Of a DNA stretch of 64,000 bases, positions 54,487 through 64,000 are shown piece by piece. Every line of letters starts with the position of its first letter. Position 1 is the stretch's first letter. The notes under the pieces are model-generated. The model saw only the letters and a list, made by a program, of their open reading frames with translations, was not told the DNA's origin and ran no database searches. The stretch comes from Deroplatys truncata. Lineage: Eukaryota; Arthropoda; Insecta; Mantodea; Mantidae. Where the stretch lies: contig CM060978.1 of the NCBI GenBank assembly GCA_030765065.1, positions 54,030,421-54,094,420 of the forward strand. The letters are read 5' to 3'. The position numbers and the translations under genes are program-made.

Positions 54487-55371
54487 ACTTTCTCTACTAC
54501 GTATAGTAAGTAGGGGAAGTATTGCATTCCACCCAAAAATTCGATACCGAGATTTCACCGGAAATACATGTTTTGAGACCTCCTGAATCCAAAAAAAGCA
54601 TTTTTGGAAACATGTCCGTGTGTGTGTCTGTGTGTCTGTGTGTGTGTGTGTCTGTGTGTGTGTCTGTGTGTGTGTGAACAGCATAACTCAAAAACGAACA
54701 GTCGGATAAACACCAAACTTGGTATTTAGGTTCAGTATCTTCCAGAGATGCGACACGAAGGTTTTCAAGAAAATCCCCCCACCCCAGACTACCCTTTACA
54801 TGGAACATTTTTCGAAAATTTTAATTTTCTCAAAAATGGCTCTAACGATTTTGATTAAAATATCATATGTTTAAGATAACGTCATGAGAAATGAAATGTA
54901 TATCTCGAATTTTCTGGGAATGTCTCCAAAAGTATTCTTCATTGTGAACGACTTTTGCATAACTGGTAAACCATAAGAGATAGACAAATTTTTACTACAC
55001 AAAAAATGTAGATCTCGTTAAAATACACAACTTATGTCATATACATTTCTTTTGTTGAGTGAACCGTTTTCGAGATATTGCTTGTTATTCCCTTAAATTT
55101 TCCAATACTTATACTTTTTCTCAAATTCGTTATTCATTTTTTATGTCCTGGACTTGCAAAGAGAATGGAATGCGCCGCATAGCAACCAGCGTTAAAATAT
55201 TTGACCATCGCTTAAAAGCTACCATATTCCCCTTGCATCTACAAGAAAAATACCAATAAGTTTGACATCTCGATATCTCGATTAACATAAAGCATATGGA
55301 GAATAGGCGTTTGTAAAAATAGATTGTACAAGAGTAGAGAAAGTCATGTGAGTGTAACACATCAGATTTTT
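54487..55371 (+). mobile_element. H-A copy, full length, nested in H-A
   Basis: Perfect ACTTTCTCTACT start, 60-bp GT/GTCT tract, perfect subterminal repeat and terminal hairpin, ending ATCAGA in a T run. One of the best-preserved copies. Confidence 0.93.
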
Positions 55372-55600
55372 TTATGTCCTGGACATGCAAAGAGAATGGA
55401 ATGCGCCACATAGCAACCAGCGTTAAAATATTTGACTATCGCTTAAAGCCTGCCAATTCCCCTTGCATCTACAAGAAAATTACCAATAAGATTGACATCT
55501 CGATATCTCGATTAACATGAAGCATATGGAGAATAGGCGTTTGTAAAAATAGTTTGTACAAGAGTAGAGAAAGTCATGTGAGTGTAACACATCAGATTTT
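55372..55600 (+). mobile_element. H-A 3' module, remainder of the outer copy
   Basis: About 228 bp from 'tatgtcctggacatgcaaag' to ATCAGA, repeating the end of the preceding copy. Explained as the outer element's tail after the nested insertion. Confidence 0.85.
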
Positions 55601-55708
55601 TTGGATTCAGGGTGTCTCAAAACATATTTCCGGTGAAATCTCGGTATCGAATTTTTGGGTGGAATACAATACTTCCCCTACTTACTATACGTAGTAGAGA
55701 AAGTAAAA
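55601..55708 (-). mobile_element. H-A H-end fragment
   Basis: 'ttggattcagggtgtctc' to an intact H end; probably completes the minus copy at 53139. Confidence 0.8.
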
Positions 55709-56329
55709 CATGTTGTTTTAAGTTGTAATAAGCGAAAATTGGTAGAGGAAGCCATGTGAATGAAGCACAACTCTTTTCTCAGGTCGATTAGAGGAGTGTG
55801 TGCAGAAGTCACGTTTTACTCTCACGAAATTTTGGAACTAACTACTTACATCTTACATAACCTAGGTACATGGAATTCGCAAAGTAATAAATGCCTGGAG
55901 CAATACGAAAAGAGCAACCTACATACTAATATAGAGCGAAGATGTAATCACCACAGAAACACTTCCTGGGGATGACTATGTAACCCAGAGTTATGCAAAC
56001 TGCTAGAAGGGCAGCCATTGAATATTGTGGTCATAATAAACATATTCTTACGTGACAGAAGATTTCAGCTTCGTCATTCTCTCAGCCCCAGAGATAACTT
56101 TCCCTCGACGAGAAAAAGAAAACTATATATGCTTCTGACTACAACTTGTCAGTAATAATAATCATCACTAGAGAGAGAAAATCACTGACAAAAAGTGTAC
56201 AGTTACGATTACATTCACAGAAGTTTCACTTCTGGTCATGGGGCAACTGGATGGAGATGAACCTGACTCAATTATAGCAGCTGTATCAATGTGAACGACA
56301 ATCCAAAGAATCACTGATAAATGTCACTA
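55709..56329. other. Low-copy region
   Basis: Frame 55760-55975 has no recognised motif. No repeat ends seen. Confidence 0.3.
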
Positions 56330-56404
56330 CCTCCTCTACTCCCTACCCTAGCATTGCATTCCACCCAAAATTTCTACAACGATATTTCATCGGAAATACA
56401 TATA
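56330..56404 (+). mobile_element. H-B H-end fragment interrupted by palindrome
   Basis: 'cattgcattccacccaaaatttc', 'tttcatcggaaatacata'; resumes after 57000 with 'taattttcaggctccctgaatga'. Confidence 0.6.
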
Positions 56405-56998
56405 AGGTAGTTAAATTATATTCGAACCCACTCGCGGCCTCTCTCTACTGCGCGAGACAGTCGGCAGTCGCCGGGGAAATTACGCCGGCAGATGCGGACT
56501 AAAATTCTTACCTTATAATAGATGCTAGAAATGTTGACCTGCTCTCAAACAGGCAGCATATCTGGTGTAAATATTCTGGCTCACTCTCCGAAGCTCAGCA
56601 GCAGGAATTCTTGTGACTTCTTGCACAATGTTTTCTCTAAGTTCCTGTAGTGTGCGATGACAGAATAATTAGTGTTGATTTGTGGACCTCTAGTTCTCCT
56701 GACTTAGCGAGTTGTGATTTTTATTTATGGGGTTCTTTAAAAAACAAAGTGTATCGTTCCAATCCTCGCACAGTACAGGAACTTAAGAGAAAACATTGTG
56801 CAAGAAATCGCAAAAACTTCTGCTGCTGAGTTTTGGAATGTGAGCGAGAATATTTACACGACATATGCTGCCTGTTTGAGAGCAGAAGGTCAACATTTCG
56901 AGCATCTATTATAAGGTAAGCATTTTAGTCCGCCTCTGCCGGCTGTCTAGCGCAGTAGAGAGAGGCCGCGAGTGGGTTCAAGTATAATTTAACTACCT
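56405..56998. mobile_element. Palindromic derivative of a mariner-type transposon
   Basis: 594 bp, TA on both sides (56403-56404, 56999-57000). Ends AGGTAGTTAAATTATA and its inverse are followed by 'cccactcgcggcctctctct' in both arms. Each arm then carries the 3' end of a transposase gene, so the element is two 3' ends joined head to head, like the mariner palindrome at 24068 but from another family. Confidence 0.85.
56690..56916 (+). pseudogene. Transposase C-terminus in the right arm
   Basis: Reads SSPDLASCDFYLWGSLKNKV and YRSNPRTVQELK; after one frameshift, ENIVQEIAKTSAAEFWNVSE, then a Tyr-Ala-Ala-Cys-Leu segment ending GQHFEHLL and a stop. The PDL..DFYLWG.LK motif carries the third acidic residue region of mariner-type (DDE_3) transposases. 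The left arm (about 56510-56670, minus strand) holds a diverged copy of the last half. Confidence 0.8.
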
Positions 56999-57035
56999 TA
57001 TAATTTTCAGGCTCCCTGAATGAATGAAAAATTTC

Positions 57036-57345
57036 GAAGTGTTACAGTCACATGACTTTCTCTAACCTCTATCGCTTTTTTTAATGGGTATACAAATCCT
57101 TCTTTCGAAAGTTTAATGTCCTATATACTTCATTTTATTCGAGATAAAACTTTTCAAAATAACTGCATTACACATTTCGTTATAGGCGCAAAGGAAATAG
57201 CGGTAGTCAAATGTTTAAGAACTGGACGCTATACGCTGGTCTTGAAATTCCAAATTCTTCCCATGACATCACGAGAAACAGCTGAAAATCGATAGGATTC
57301 GAAGAGAATGGCTAAGTATTGATCAATTCGAAGTTGTTGCGTTTA
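57036..57345 (-). mobile_element. H-B copy, T-end part
   Basis: 'gaagtgttacagtcacatgactttctc', 'actggacgctatacgctgg', 'catcacgagaaacagctg'; ends after about 310 bp. Confidence 0.75.
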
Positions 57346-57907
57346 ACTCTATACTATATAAGGAACTAAAGGAGTCGAGATTTCAAGTTATTGCCTCGCA
57401 CGTGTCCTCCAAGGGTTGCTGAACTATAGTTCTTGCGTTTCCTGTGAGTGAGTCAATGCAACATTCCATCGACACTTGTGTCTAAATAAAAACATGCAAA
57501 GCAATGGGGAAAAAATGTACTTGTGTAGCATGCAGCGTTAACAGAGATCTGAATAAAGCTGATTTAACTGTTGCACTAAATCACGTTTCGGGACTCACAC
57601 TCAGCCATTATGTGTACCTACTCCGGTGACCAAAATCTGTGAATCTAACAGAAACAAATCAAGATGTGAGATAATACAGGTATTTGTTGTTTATTTGTTT
57701 GCGTTTCAAAATTGCAGAATACACAACTGCTAGTCCTATTTGTTTTTATGGGTAGAAAATCCTTTTAAAAAAAGCCAACACAAAATATAGTTTTATATAA
57801 AAGGGGAAGTAAAGAAATTATTATTATTACTGTTGTTATTATTATTATTATTATCCTTGACTAACAATAGGGGATATATAGACTGTGGAATTATAAAGCA
57901 AAAAAAT
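57346..57907. other. Low-copy region with ATT array
   Basis: No domain recognised. ATT-rich microsatellite at 57816-57853. Confidence 0.35.
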
Positions 57908-58620
57908 TCTGATGTGTTACACTCACATGACTTTCTCTATTCTTGTACAAACAATTCTTACAAACGCTTATTCTCCATATGCTTCATGTTAAACGAGATG
58001 TTAAACTTATTGCTAATTTTCCTGTAGATGCAAGGGAAATATGGTAAGCTTTAAGCGATAATCAAATATTTTAAGAGCTGGTAAGTATTGGAAAATTTAA
58101 GGGAATAACAGGCAATATCTCGAAAATGGTTCACTCAACAACAAAAATGTATATGACATAAATTGTGTATTTTAACGCGGTCTACATTTTTGTGTAGTAA
58201 AATTTTGTCTGTCTCTTATGGTTTACCAGTTATTCAAAAGTCGTTCACAATGAAGAACACTTTTGGAGACATTACCAGAAAATTCGAGATATACATTTCA
58301 TTTGTCATAAAAGTATCTTAAAAATATGATATTTTAATCAAAATCGTTAGTCATTTTTAAGAAAATTAAATTTTCGTAAAATGTTTCATGTAAAGGGTAA
58401 TCTGAGGTGGGGGGATTTTCTTGAAAACCTTCGTGTCGCATCTCTGGAAGATACTGAACCTAAATACCAAGTTTGGTGTTTATCCGACTGTTCGTTTCTG
58501 AGTTATGCTGTACAGACACACACACGGACATGTTTCCAAAAATGCTTTTTCTGGATTCAGAGGGTCTCAAAGCATATATTTCTGGTGAAATCTCAGTAAC
58601 GTATACGTAGTAGAGAAAGT
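57908..58620 (-). mobile_element. H-A copy with two deletions
   Basis: T end intact; deletion at 58081 (agctggtaagtattgg) and near the H end (ctcagtaacgtatacgtag); terminal repeat intact. Confidence 0.88.
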
Positions 58621-58639
58621 AAAAACTACTAAGAACATA

Positions 58640-59023
58640 ATTTGGTGAACAACCTCTCGCCCTTATAGATTTTTATCAAGTGAGTATCGAGTATCGATGC
58701 TGAAAAGTAGGAATCAGATTCGAGAAATAGCGGTATCGTTCGTTCAATACTTTCTGGAAGGAAACCAGTACGATTTACGAGTTGTTTTATTGTCTTCGGC
58801 GTTACTTGCTTCCAATACTGTTGCTCTACACATACAGAAATTTCAGAAGAGGCAATTTGTGGGTTTAAATTCACAATTTTCATCATCACCTTTGTTCCCT
58901 AGAATTTAGTCACTGTGGGCGGTCCACCCTCTGTTCATTTATTAGAATATGGGATTCTTTAAAATATTTAAAGACATTCTGCACTGTCGAACCACTGCGA
59001 CTTATTTCAGAATATTATTTTTA
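58640..59023 (-). pseudogene. Tc1-like transposase N-terminal fragment
   Basis: Minus strand: ISRSGSTVQNVFKYFKES (helix-turn-helix of the S.STVQ.V...YKE type), NEQRVDRPQ in place of the usual G(R)RP, then KIVNLNPQIASSEISVCVEQ and VTPKTIKQLVNRTGFLPES, the second DNA-binding subdomain of Tc1 transposases. The catalytic domain is missing, and the plus-strand frame at 58697 is its shadow. A different Tc1 family from the 49900 element. Confidence 0.6.
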
Positions 59024-59533
59024 CATATTTTTGGAAACATGTCCGTGTGTGTGTGTGTGTCTCTGTGTGAACAGCATAACTCAGAAACGAACAGTCGGAT
59101 AAACACCAAACTTGGTATTTAGGTTCAGTATCTTCCAGAAATGCGACACGAAGGTTTTCAAGAAAATCCCCCCACCCCAGATTACCCTTTACATGGAACA
59201 TTTTTCGAAATTTTTAATTTTCTCAAAAATGGCTCTAACGATTTTGATTAAAATATCATATGTTTAAGATATTTTCATGACAAATAAAACGTATATCTTG
59301 AATTTTCTGGGAATGTCTCCAAAAGTATTCTTCATTGTGAACAACTTTTGCATAACTGGTAAACCGTAGGAGATAGACAAAATGTTACTACACAAAAAAT
59401 GTAGATCGCGTTAAAATACACAATCTATGTCACATACATTTTTGTTGTTGAGTGAACCGTTTTCGAGATATTGCTTGTTATTCTCTTAAATTTTTCAATA
59501 CGTATTTTCTCAAATGGGAATTCGTTATTAATT
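59024..59533 (+). mobile_element. H-A copy, H end lost, interrupted at its T side
   Basis: Starts at 'atatttttggaaacatgtcc', plus order to 'attcgttattaatt', where H-A 59534 is inserted. Same relative break point as at 54486. Confidence 0.85.
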
Positions 59534-60374
59534 ACTTTCTCTACTACCTATAGTAAGTAGGGGAAGTATTGCATTCCACCCAAAAATTCGATACCGAGAT
59601 TTCACCGGAAATACATGTTTTGAGACCTCCTGAATCCAAAAAAAAGCATTTTTGGAAACATGTCCGTGTGTATGTCTGTGTGTGTGTGTGTGTGAACAGC
59701 ATAACTCAAAAACGAACAGTCGGATAAACACCAAACTTGGTATTTAGGTTCAGTATCTTCCAGAGATGCGACACGAAGGTTTTCAAGAAAATTCCCCCAC
59801 CCCAGACTACCCTTTACATGGAACATTTTTCGAAAATTTTAATTTTCTCAAAAATGGCTAACGATTTTGATGAAAATATCATATGTTTAAGATAATGTCA
59901 TGAGAAATGAAATGTATATCTCGAATTTTCTGGGAATGTCTCCAAAAGTATTCTTCATTGTGAACGACTTTTGCATAACTGGTAAACCATAAGAGATAGA
60001 CAAAATTTTACTACACAAAAAATGTAATCGCATTAAAATACACAACTTAAGTCATATACATTTCTTTTGTTGAGTGAACCGTTTTCGAGATATTGCTTGT
60101 TATTTCCTTAAATTTTCCAATACTTATACTTTTTTCTCAAATTCGTTATTCATTTTTTTTTGTCCTGGACATGCAAAGAGAATGGAATGCGCCACATAGC
60201 AACCAGCGTTAAAATATTTGACTATCGCTCAAAGCCTACCATATTCCCCTTGCATCTACAAGAAAATTAGCAATAAGATTAACATCTCGATTAACATGAA
60301 GCATATGGAGAATAAGCGTTTGTAAAAATAGTTTGTACAAGAGTAGAGAAAGTCATGTGAGTGTAACACATCAG
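59534..60374 (+). mobile_element. H-A copy, full length, nested in H-A
   Basis: Perfect start (one change in the hairpin, ctacctatag), GT tract, complete interior, perfect T end. Confidence 0.92.
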
Positions 60375-60829
60375 ATTTTTTTTTCTTGTCCTGGTAATGC
60401 AAAGAGAATGGAATGCGCCACATAGCAACCGGCTCTTAAAAGATTTGACTATCGCTTAAATACTACCATATTCCCCTTGCATCTACAAGAAAATTAGCAA
60501 TAAGATTAACATCTCAACTAACATGAAGCATATGGAGAATAAGCGTTTGTAAAAATAGTTTGTACAAGAGTAGAGAAAGTCATGTGAGTGTAACACATCA
60601 GATTTTTTTTTCTTGTCCTGGTAATGCAAAGAGAATGGAATGCGCCACATAGCAACCGGCTCTTAAAAGATTTGACTATCGCTTAAAAGCTACCATATTC
60701 CCCTTGCATCTACAAGAAAATTAGCAATAATATTAACATCTCGATTAACATGAACCATATGGAGAATAAGCGTTTGTAAAAATAGTTTGTACAAGAGTAG
60801 AGAAAGTCATGTGAGTGTAACACATCAGA
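60375..60829 (+). repeat. Two further H-A 3' modules in tandem
   Basis: Two ~228-bp units (about 60379-60606 and 60607-60829), each from 'cttgtcctggtaatgcaaag' to ATCAGA plus T run, following the same module of the full copy. They are almost identical to each other (differences include tactacc/gctacc and aactaa/gattaa). Confidence 0.9.
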
Positions 60830-61440
60830 TTTTTTTTCTGTTGATGTAATGAAACAATGATCTTTCTTAGGTCTAAAGATGTTTCCTTTCCTTTGCGACC
60901 TATTTTGACCTTCTACTGCTACCCAGCCACTCATACAACACGATTAGTATGCAGCACTGCAGCTATGGGCGACAGGCACGTTGTGGGTTACTAGCTAACC
61001 TTTTGTTCTGTGTTTGCCATCGCTTTGGGAATACTTACCTCCCGCGTAAAATGCAGTGCTTGAGTAGCAACTTTTTTGTATTTTTCGTAAACACCTAAAT
61101 GTAATACCAATACATAAGAATGTAAGTAGGATGTTAAAAGTTCACTTGTGTGACAAATGTTTGCATTTTTAAAAGTAGAAATATTTAAAATAAAACAGTT
61201 TGGTTTCTTTTTGCAGCTTCACGAATACTTAGGTCCATGACTGTAGATTCTTCTTACCTTCCAAAATTGAGGATCCAAAGAGATGAAATCATCTCCCCAG
61301 TGCCTCGCAATTTAACAGTATGCTCTGTATGCAGCTGTTATCCCCTTGGTGGATGCCTACAGTCTCCAAATACTTTTGAACAATCTACGCCCAGTTTTAT
61401 GTTTAAAGTCCATGTCTATCTCATGGATTACCAATAGTAT
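60830..61440 (+). other. Low-copy region with exon-like segment
   Basis: A pyrimidine-rich 'tttctttttgcag' at 61203-61215 precedes a short frame (61237-61437) with four Cys (CSVCSCYPLGGC). Could be an acceptor and exon, but no partner exon or domain is recognised. The left part (60840-61200) shows nothing. Confidence 0.25.
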
Positions 61441-61722
61441 GCAAGTATACAAAATACAATCAGGCTAATTGCAAAAAATTCCAGTTATCATTTCGTCGTC
61501 AAAATTTTTTACATATGTTACTTTAACCAAAATAATTGTCATTTGTGACAAAACAAAAATAAAGGCAATTTTACATGTAAAATGAGTAGTTTGAAGTGGA
61601 GGGAATTTTCTTTCTTGTCGTATACTAAGAAAATGCTAAACTTAAACACACAGTTTGATGCTTTTCCTACATTTCATTTTTGAATTATGCTGTTCACGCA
61701 CACATTTTTTAAATAAATTTTT
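61441..61722 (-). mobile_element. H-B copy interrupted by H-A
   Basis: Diverged H-B interior (attgcaaaaaattccagttatc, tgtaaaatgagtagtttgaagtgg, gaattatgctgttcacgc); resumes 62537-62610 with a degraded H end (gaagagaaagtaag). Confidence 0.65.
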
Positions 61723-62536
61723 ACTTTCTCTACTACGTATAGTAATTAGGGCAAGTATTGCATTCTATCCAAAAATTTGGTATCGATATTTCATTGGAAA
61801 TACATGTTTCGAGTTACCCTGGATCCTAAAAAGCATTTTTAGAAAAAGGTCCGTGCGTGTGTCAAAAACGAAATTCGGAAAAAATACCAAACTTGGTATT
61901 TAGGTTCAATATTCTTCAAAGATGTTACAGGAAGGTTTTCAAGAAAATCCCCCACCCCAGACTACCCTTTACATGGAACATTTTTCAAAAAATCTTAATT
62001 TTCCCCACAAATGGCTCTAACGATATGGATTAAAATATCGTGCTTAGGATATTTTCTTGGCCAATGAAATGTATATCTTGAATTTTCTGGGAATGTCCCC
62101 AAAAGTTCTCTTCATTCTGAATACCTTTTGCATAACTGGTGAATCCCTAAGAGATAGACAAAAGTGTACTACACAAAAAATGTAGATCTCGCTAAAACAC
62201 ACAATTTATGTCATATACATTTTTCGTGTAATGAATCATTTCCGAGATATTCCTTGTTATTTGTTTGCATTTTGCAATACTGATACTTTTTCTCAAATGG
62301 GAATTTGTTATTCGTTTTTTTATGTCTGGACATACAAAGAGAATGGAATACTCCACATAGCAACTAGCTCTTAAAATATTTGACTATAGCTTAAAGCGTA
62401 CCAATTCCCCTTGCACCTACAAGAAAATTAGCAATAAGATTAACATCTCGATTAACATGAAGCATATGGAGAATAAGCGTTTGTAAAAATAGTTTGTACA
62501 AGAGTAGAGAAAGTCATGTGAGTGTAACACATCAGA
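61723..62536 (+). mobile_element. H-A copy, full length
   Basis: Perfect start and end, with only a minimal GT tract (gtgcgtgtgtc). Inserted in a T run of H-B. Confidence 0.92.
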
Positions 62537-63008
62537 TTTTTTAATCAAGTAATTGGTTGGAATACAATACTACCTCTACTTATAAACAGGTAATATCGAA
62601 GAGAAAGTAAGACTACAATAAATTGGTATTTTAACGAGTTCCAAATTTTTCTGAAGTAGTTTTTGTCTAACATATATGGTTTAAAAATTATACAGATTTA
62701 TACAAAATATATTCAGAATGAACAGGGTTTCAGGCTATTCGCGAAAATTCAAGATATGCATTTTATCACTAAATATGTGGTATTCAATGGAAATCGTTTG
62801 GGTCATTTTTGAGTAAATAAAAAAATAACCGAAATATTAGATTTTGCATTATTATATTCTTTTTTTAGCTATTTTGTTTCCCAACACATGGTATTTTCCC
62901 AAAAATGCTTTCTAGGAGATGGAATTAATTGATTTGCAAAACATTATTTTCGGTGAAATTATCGAAATTTGGTGAAATTCACCAGTTAACTGGTAGGGAA
63001 AGTAAATT
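62537..63008 (-). mobile_element. H-B remainder and a second H-B copy
   Basis: 62537-62610 completes the interrupted copy. 62611-63008 is another minus H-B fragment from 'aacgagttccaaatttttc' to an H end 'ctggtagggaaagta'. Confidence 0.6.
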
Positions 63009-63019
63009 TTTTTAGAAAT

Positions 63020-63700
63020 TGAGGCAGTATTTTTAACTTTTAAATGATTTCAATATATATAAATTCAATAACACCCCGTCTTAAACCAATCTGTATAAAA
63101 TAATATATAAAATATATGTAACAGTCATTGTATTTTTATATTATTGTATATATGTTTAATAATGTTATGTGAATGTATTACGTAATTTAATAATGTAGGA
63201 GCTGTGAGAATAATAGGTTAAAAGTTGCTAATAATGAGGTAACAATGAGGTAACTTTGAGCCAATAATGAAAAAGAAAGTTTAAATGCTACTGGTAATTC
63301 TTGGAGCAACAATAATGTAATGTATTCTATTGGACTAGGATTAGCCAATCAAAAACTAAAATGAAGCAAAATTTACAAATTCAGAAGTCAGTTACTAGCA
63401 GACAGTGTTCCTAACCGGACGCGAGATGCGTCCTCGAGAAATTTAATACGTATTTTGTGCGAGACAAAAATAGTTTGTGTTAAAAAGTGCAAGTAATTAA
63501 TAAACAATTCTCTCTCTCCCTCCCTCCCACACCCTCCCCCCCTCTATCTTTGTAAGCCTACATTCTTCAGTCGCACCACTCCCTGCTAAGACATTCATGT
63601 CTCTAAAAAAAAATATAGACACTGACGCAGCCAAGGCAAACATAAATATATATTTCAATACAACAAAACAAACCATCTTCAAATTGGCTCCCAAAGCGTG
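63020..63700 (+). mobile_element. LTR-like block, copy 3
   Basis: Same order as 35191 and 37601: 'gaggcagtatttttaac', 'tgtaggagctgtgagaa' near 63195, 'gcaagtaattaataaa', a CT-rich run at 63508-63546, then 'gcctacattcttcagtcgcacc' and 'gcagccaaggcaaac'. Preceded almost immediately by an H-B H end, as in the composite array. Confidence 0.5.
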
Positions 63701-63775
63701 GGGCAAATAATAAAAAGAACATTACAACAAAATAACGTTCTTCAAATTTCAAGATTTAAAAATGTTACCTTATAG

Positions 63776-64000
63776 TGATACGTTGTTGGAATACAAGGGA
63801 TCCGTAGTGAATGGCATTGGATGTGTAGAGAAAGTCATGCAAATGTTACAGATTAAGACTTTTTCGCTTTTCCCTTAGGCCGTGTGTTGAGATGGGTGAT
63901 ACAGACAGCCATGTAAAACACACAACAGCCATTAGACTGGTTGCCTGCCACCAATTCTTTGCATAGGTTCCGCATCGATGGATTACGTGCTCGTGGCAAA
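63776..64000 (+). mobile_element. H T-end fragment, then unassigned sequence
   Basis: 'tgtagagaaagtcatgcaaatgttacagatta' at 63818-63849 is a diverged T end with subterminal repeat. From about 63870 to the window edge I see no repeat or supported frame. Confidence 0.45.

Noticed and set aside
54497-54808. A recurrent ~45-residue reading frame starting MFHVKGNLGWGDFLENLR in more than ten H copies
   Set aside because: It is antisense to the H element, is interrupted or shifted in many copies, and runs into the AC microsatellite. Its recurrence follows from nucleotide similarity among repeats; no sign of codon-level constraint is visible by eye.
58697-58909. Plus-strand frame with basic C-terminus
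   Set aside because: Antisense to the Tc1-like N-terminal fragment, which has recognisable helix-turn-helix sequence.
60140-60829. CRISPR-like array
   Set aside because: The repeated unit is ~228 bp with no short regular spacers, it matches the 3' end of a dispersed repeat, and the genome is eukaryotic.

Overview
This is a eukaryotic (metazoan, most likely arthropod) window made almost entirely of mobile DNA. It is AT-rich. It has no operons or bacterial-type genes, no rRNA, no intact tRNA and no convincing intact host gene. What is recognisable is tRNA-derived SINEs with target duplications, non-LTR reverse transcriptase and RNase H remnants, Tc1/mariner-type elements, LTR pieces and microsatellites. 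The mariner, Tc1 and jockey-like relics suit an arthropod, but I cannot name the species.

The dominant component, about 31 kb (roughly half) by my own coordinate tally, is one superfamily of non-coding interspersed repeats of 0.8-0.95 kb. I call its two subfamilies H-A and H-B. In the orientation used here, the 5' end starts ACTTTCTCTACT and runs into a short hairpin (the 'H end'). About 140 bp inside lies a variable (GT)n tract. The 3' end carries the reverse complement AGTAGAGAAAGT, then about 22 bp that fold as a small hairpin, ending ATCAGA before a run of T (the 'T end'). One terminal and one subterminal inverted repeat, a 3' hairpin, an internal microsatellite and insertion inside T runs match the architecture described for non-autonomous Helentron (HINE/DINE-1-like) elements. 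That assignment is inference: no Rep/helicase gene is present. '+' means H to T left-to-right; '-' the reverse.

Layout. 1-9.6 kb: old H-B pieces, two SINEs, a solo LTR nested in a SINE nested in H-B, and a jockey-like LINE relic. 10-21.9 kb: back-to-back H copies, two SINEs, tRNA-like fragments. 21.9-28.2 kb: SINEs, a palindromic mariner derivative, two small TA-inserted elements, a tRNA-like inverted element inside a LINE tail. 28.2-33.8 kb: mostly low-copy sequence with one full H-A. 33.9-39.8 kb: a head-to-tail composite of H copy, LINE RNase H tail and LTR-like block, twice. 39.8-47 kb: H copies, a GC-rich insert, SINE and RNase H pieces. 47.0-49.8 kb: an inverted-repeat-bounded element carrying a Myb/SANT-like gene with an intron. 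49.8-52.3 kb: a Tc1 element inside a minus-strand LINE. 52.3-63 kb: deeply nested H-A copies, a second palindromic transposase derivative, and another LTR-like block.

The genes do not form a pathway. The window is best read as an insertion history. The items most worth following are the H superfamily and its repeated self-insertion at the same internal sites, two unrelated transposon families that both became 3'-to-3' palindromes, and the intron-bearing Myb-like gene inside terminal inverted repeats.
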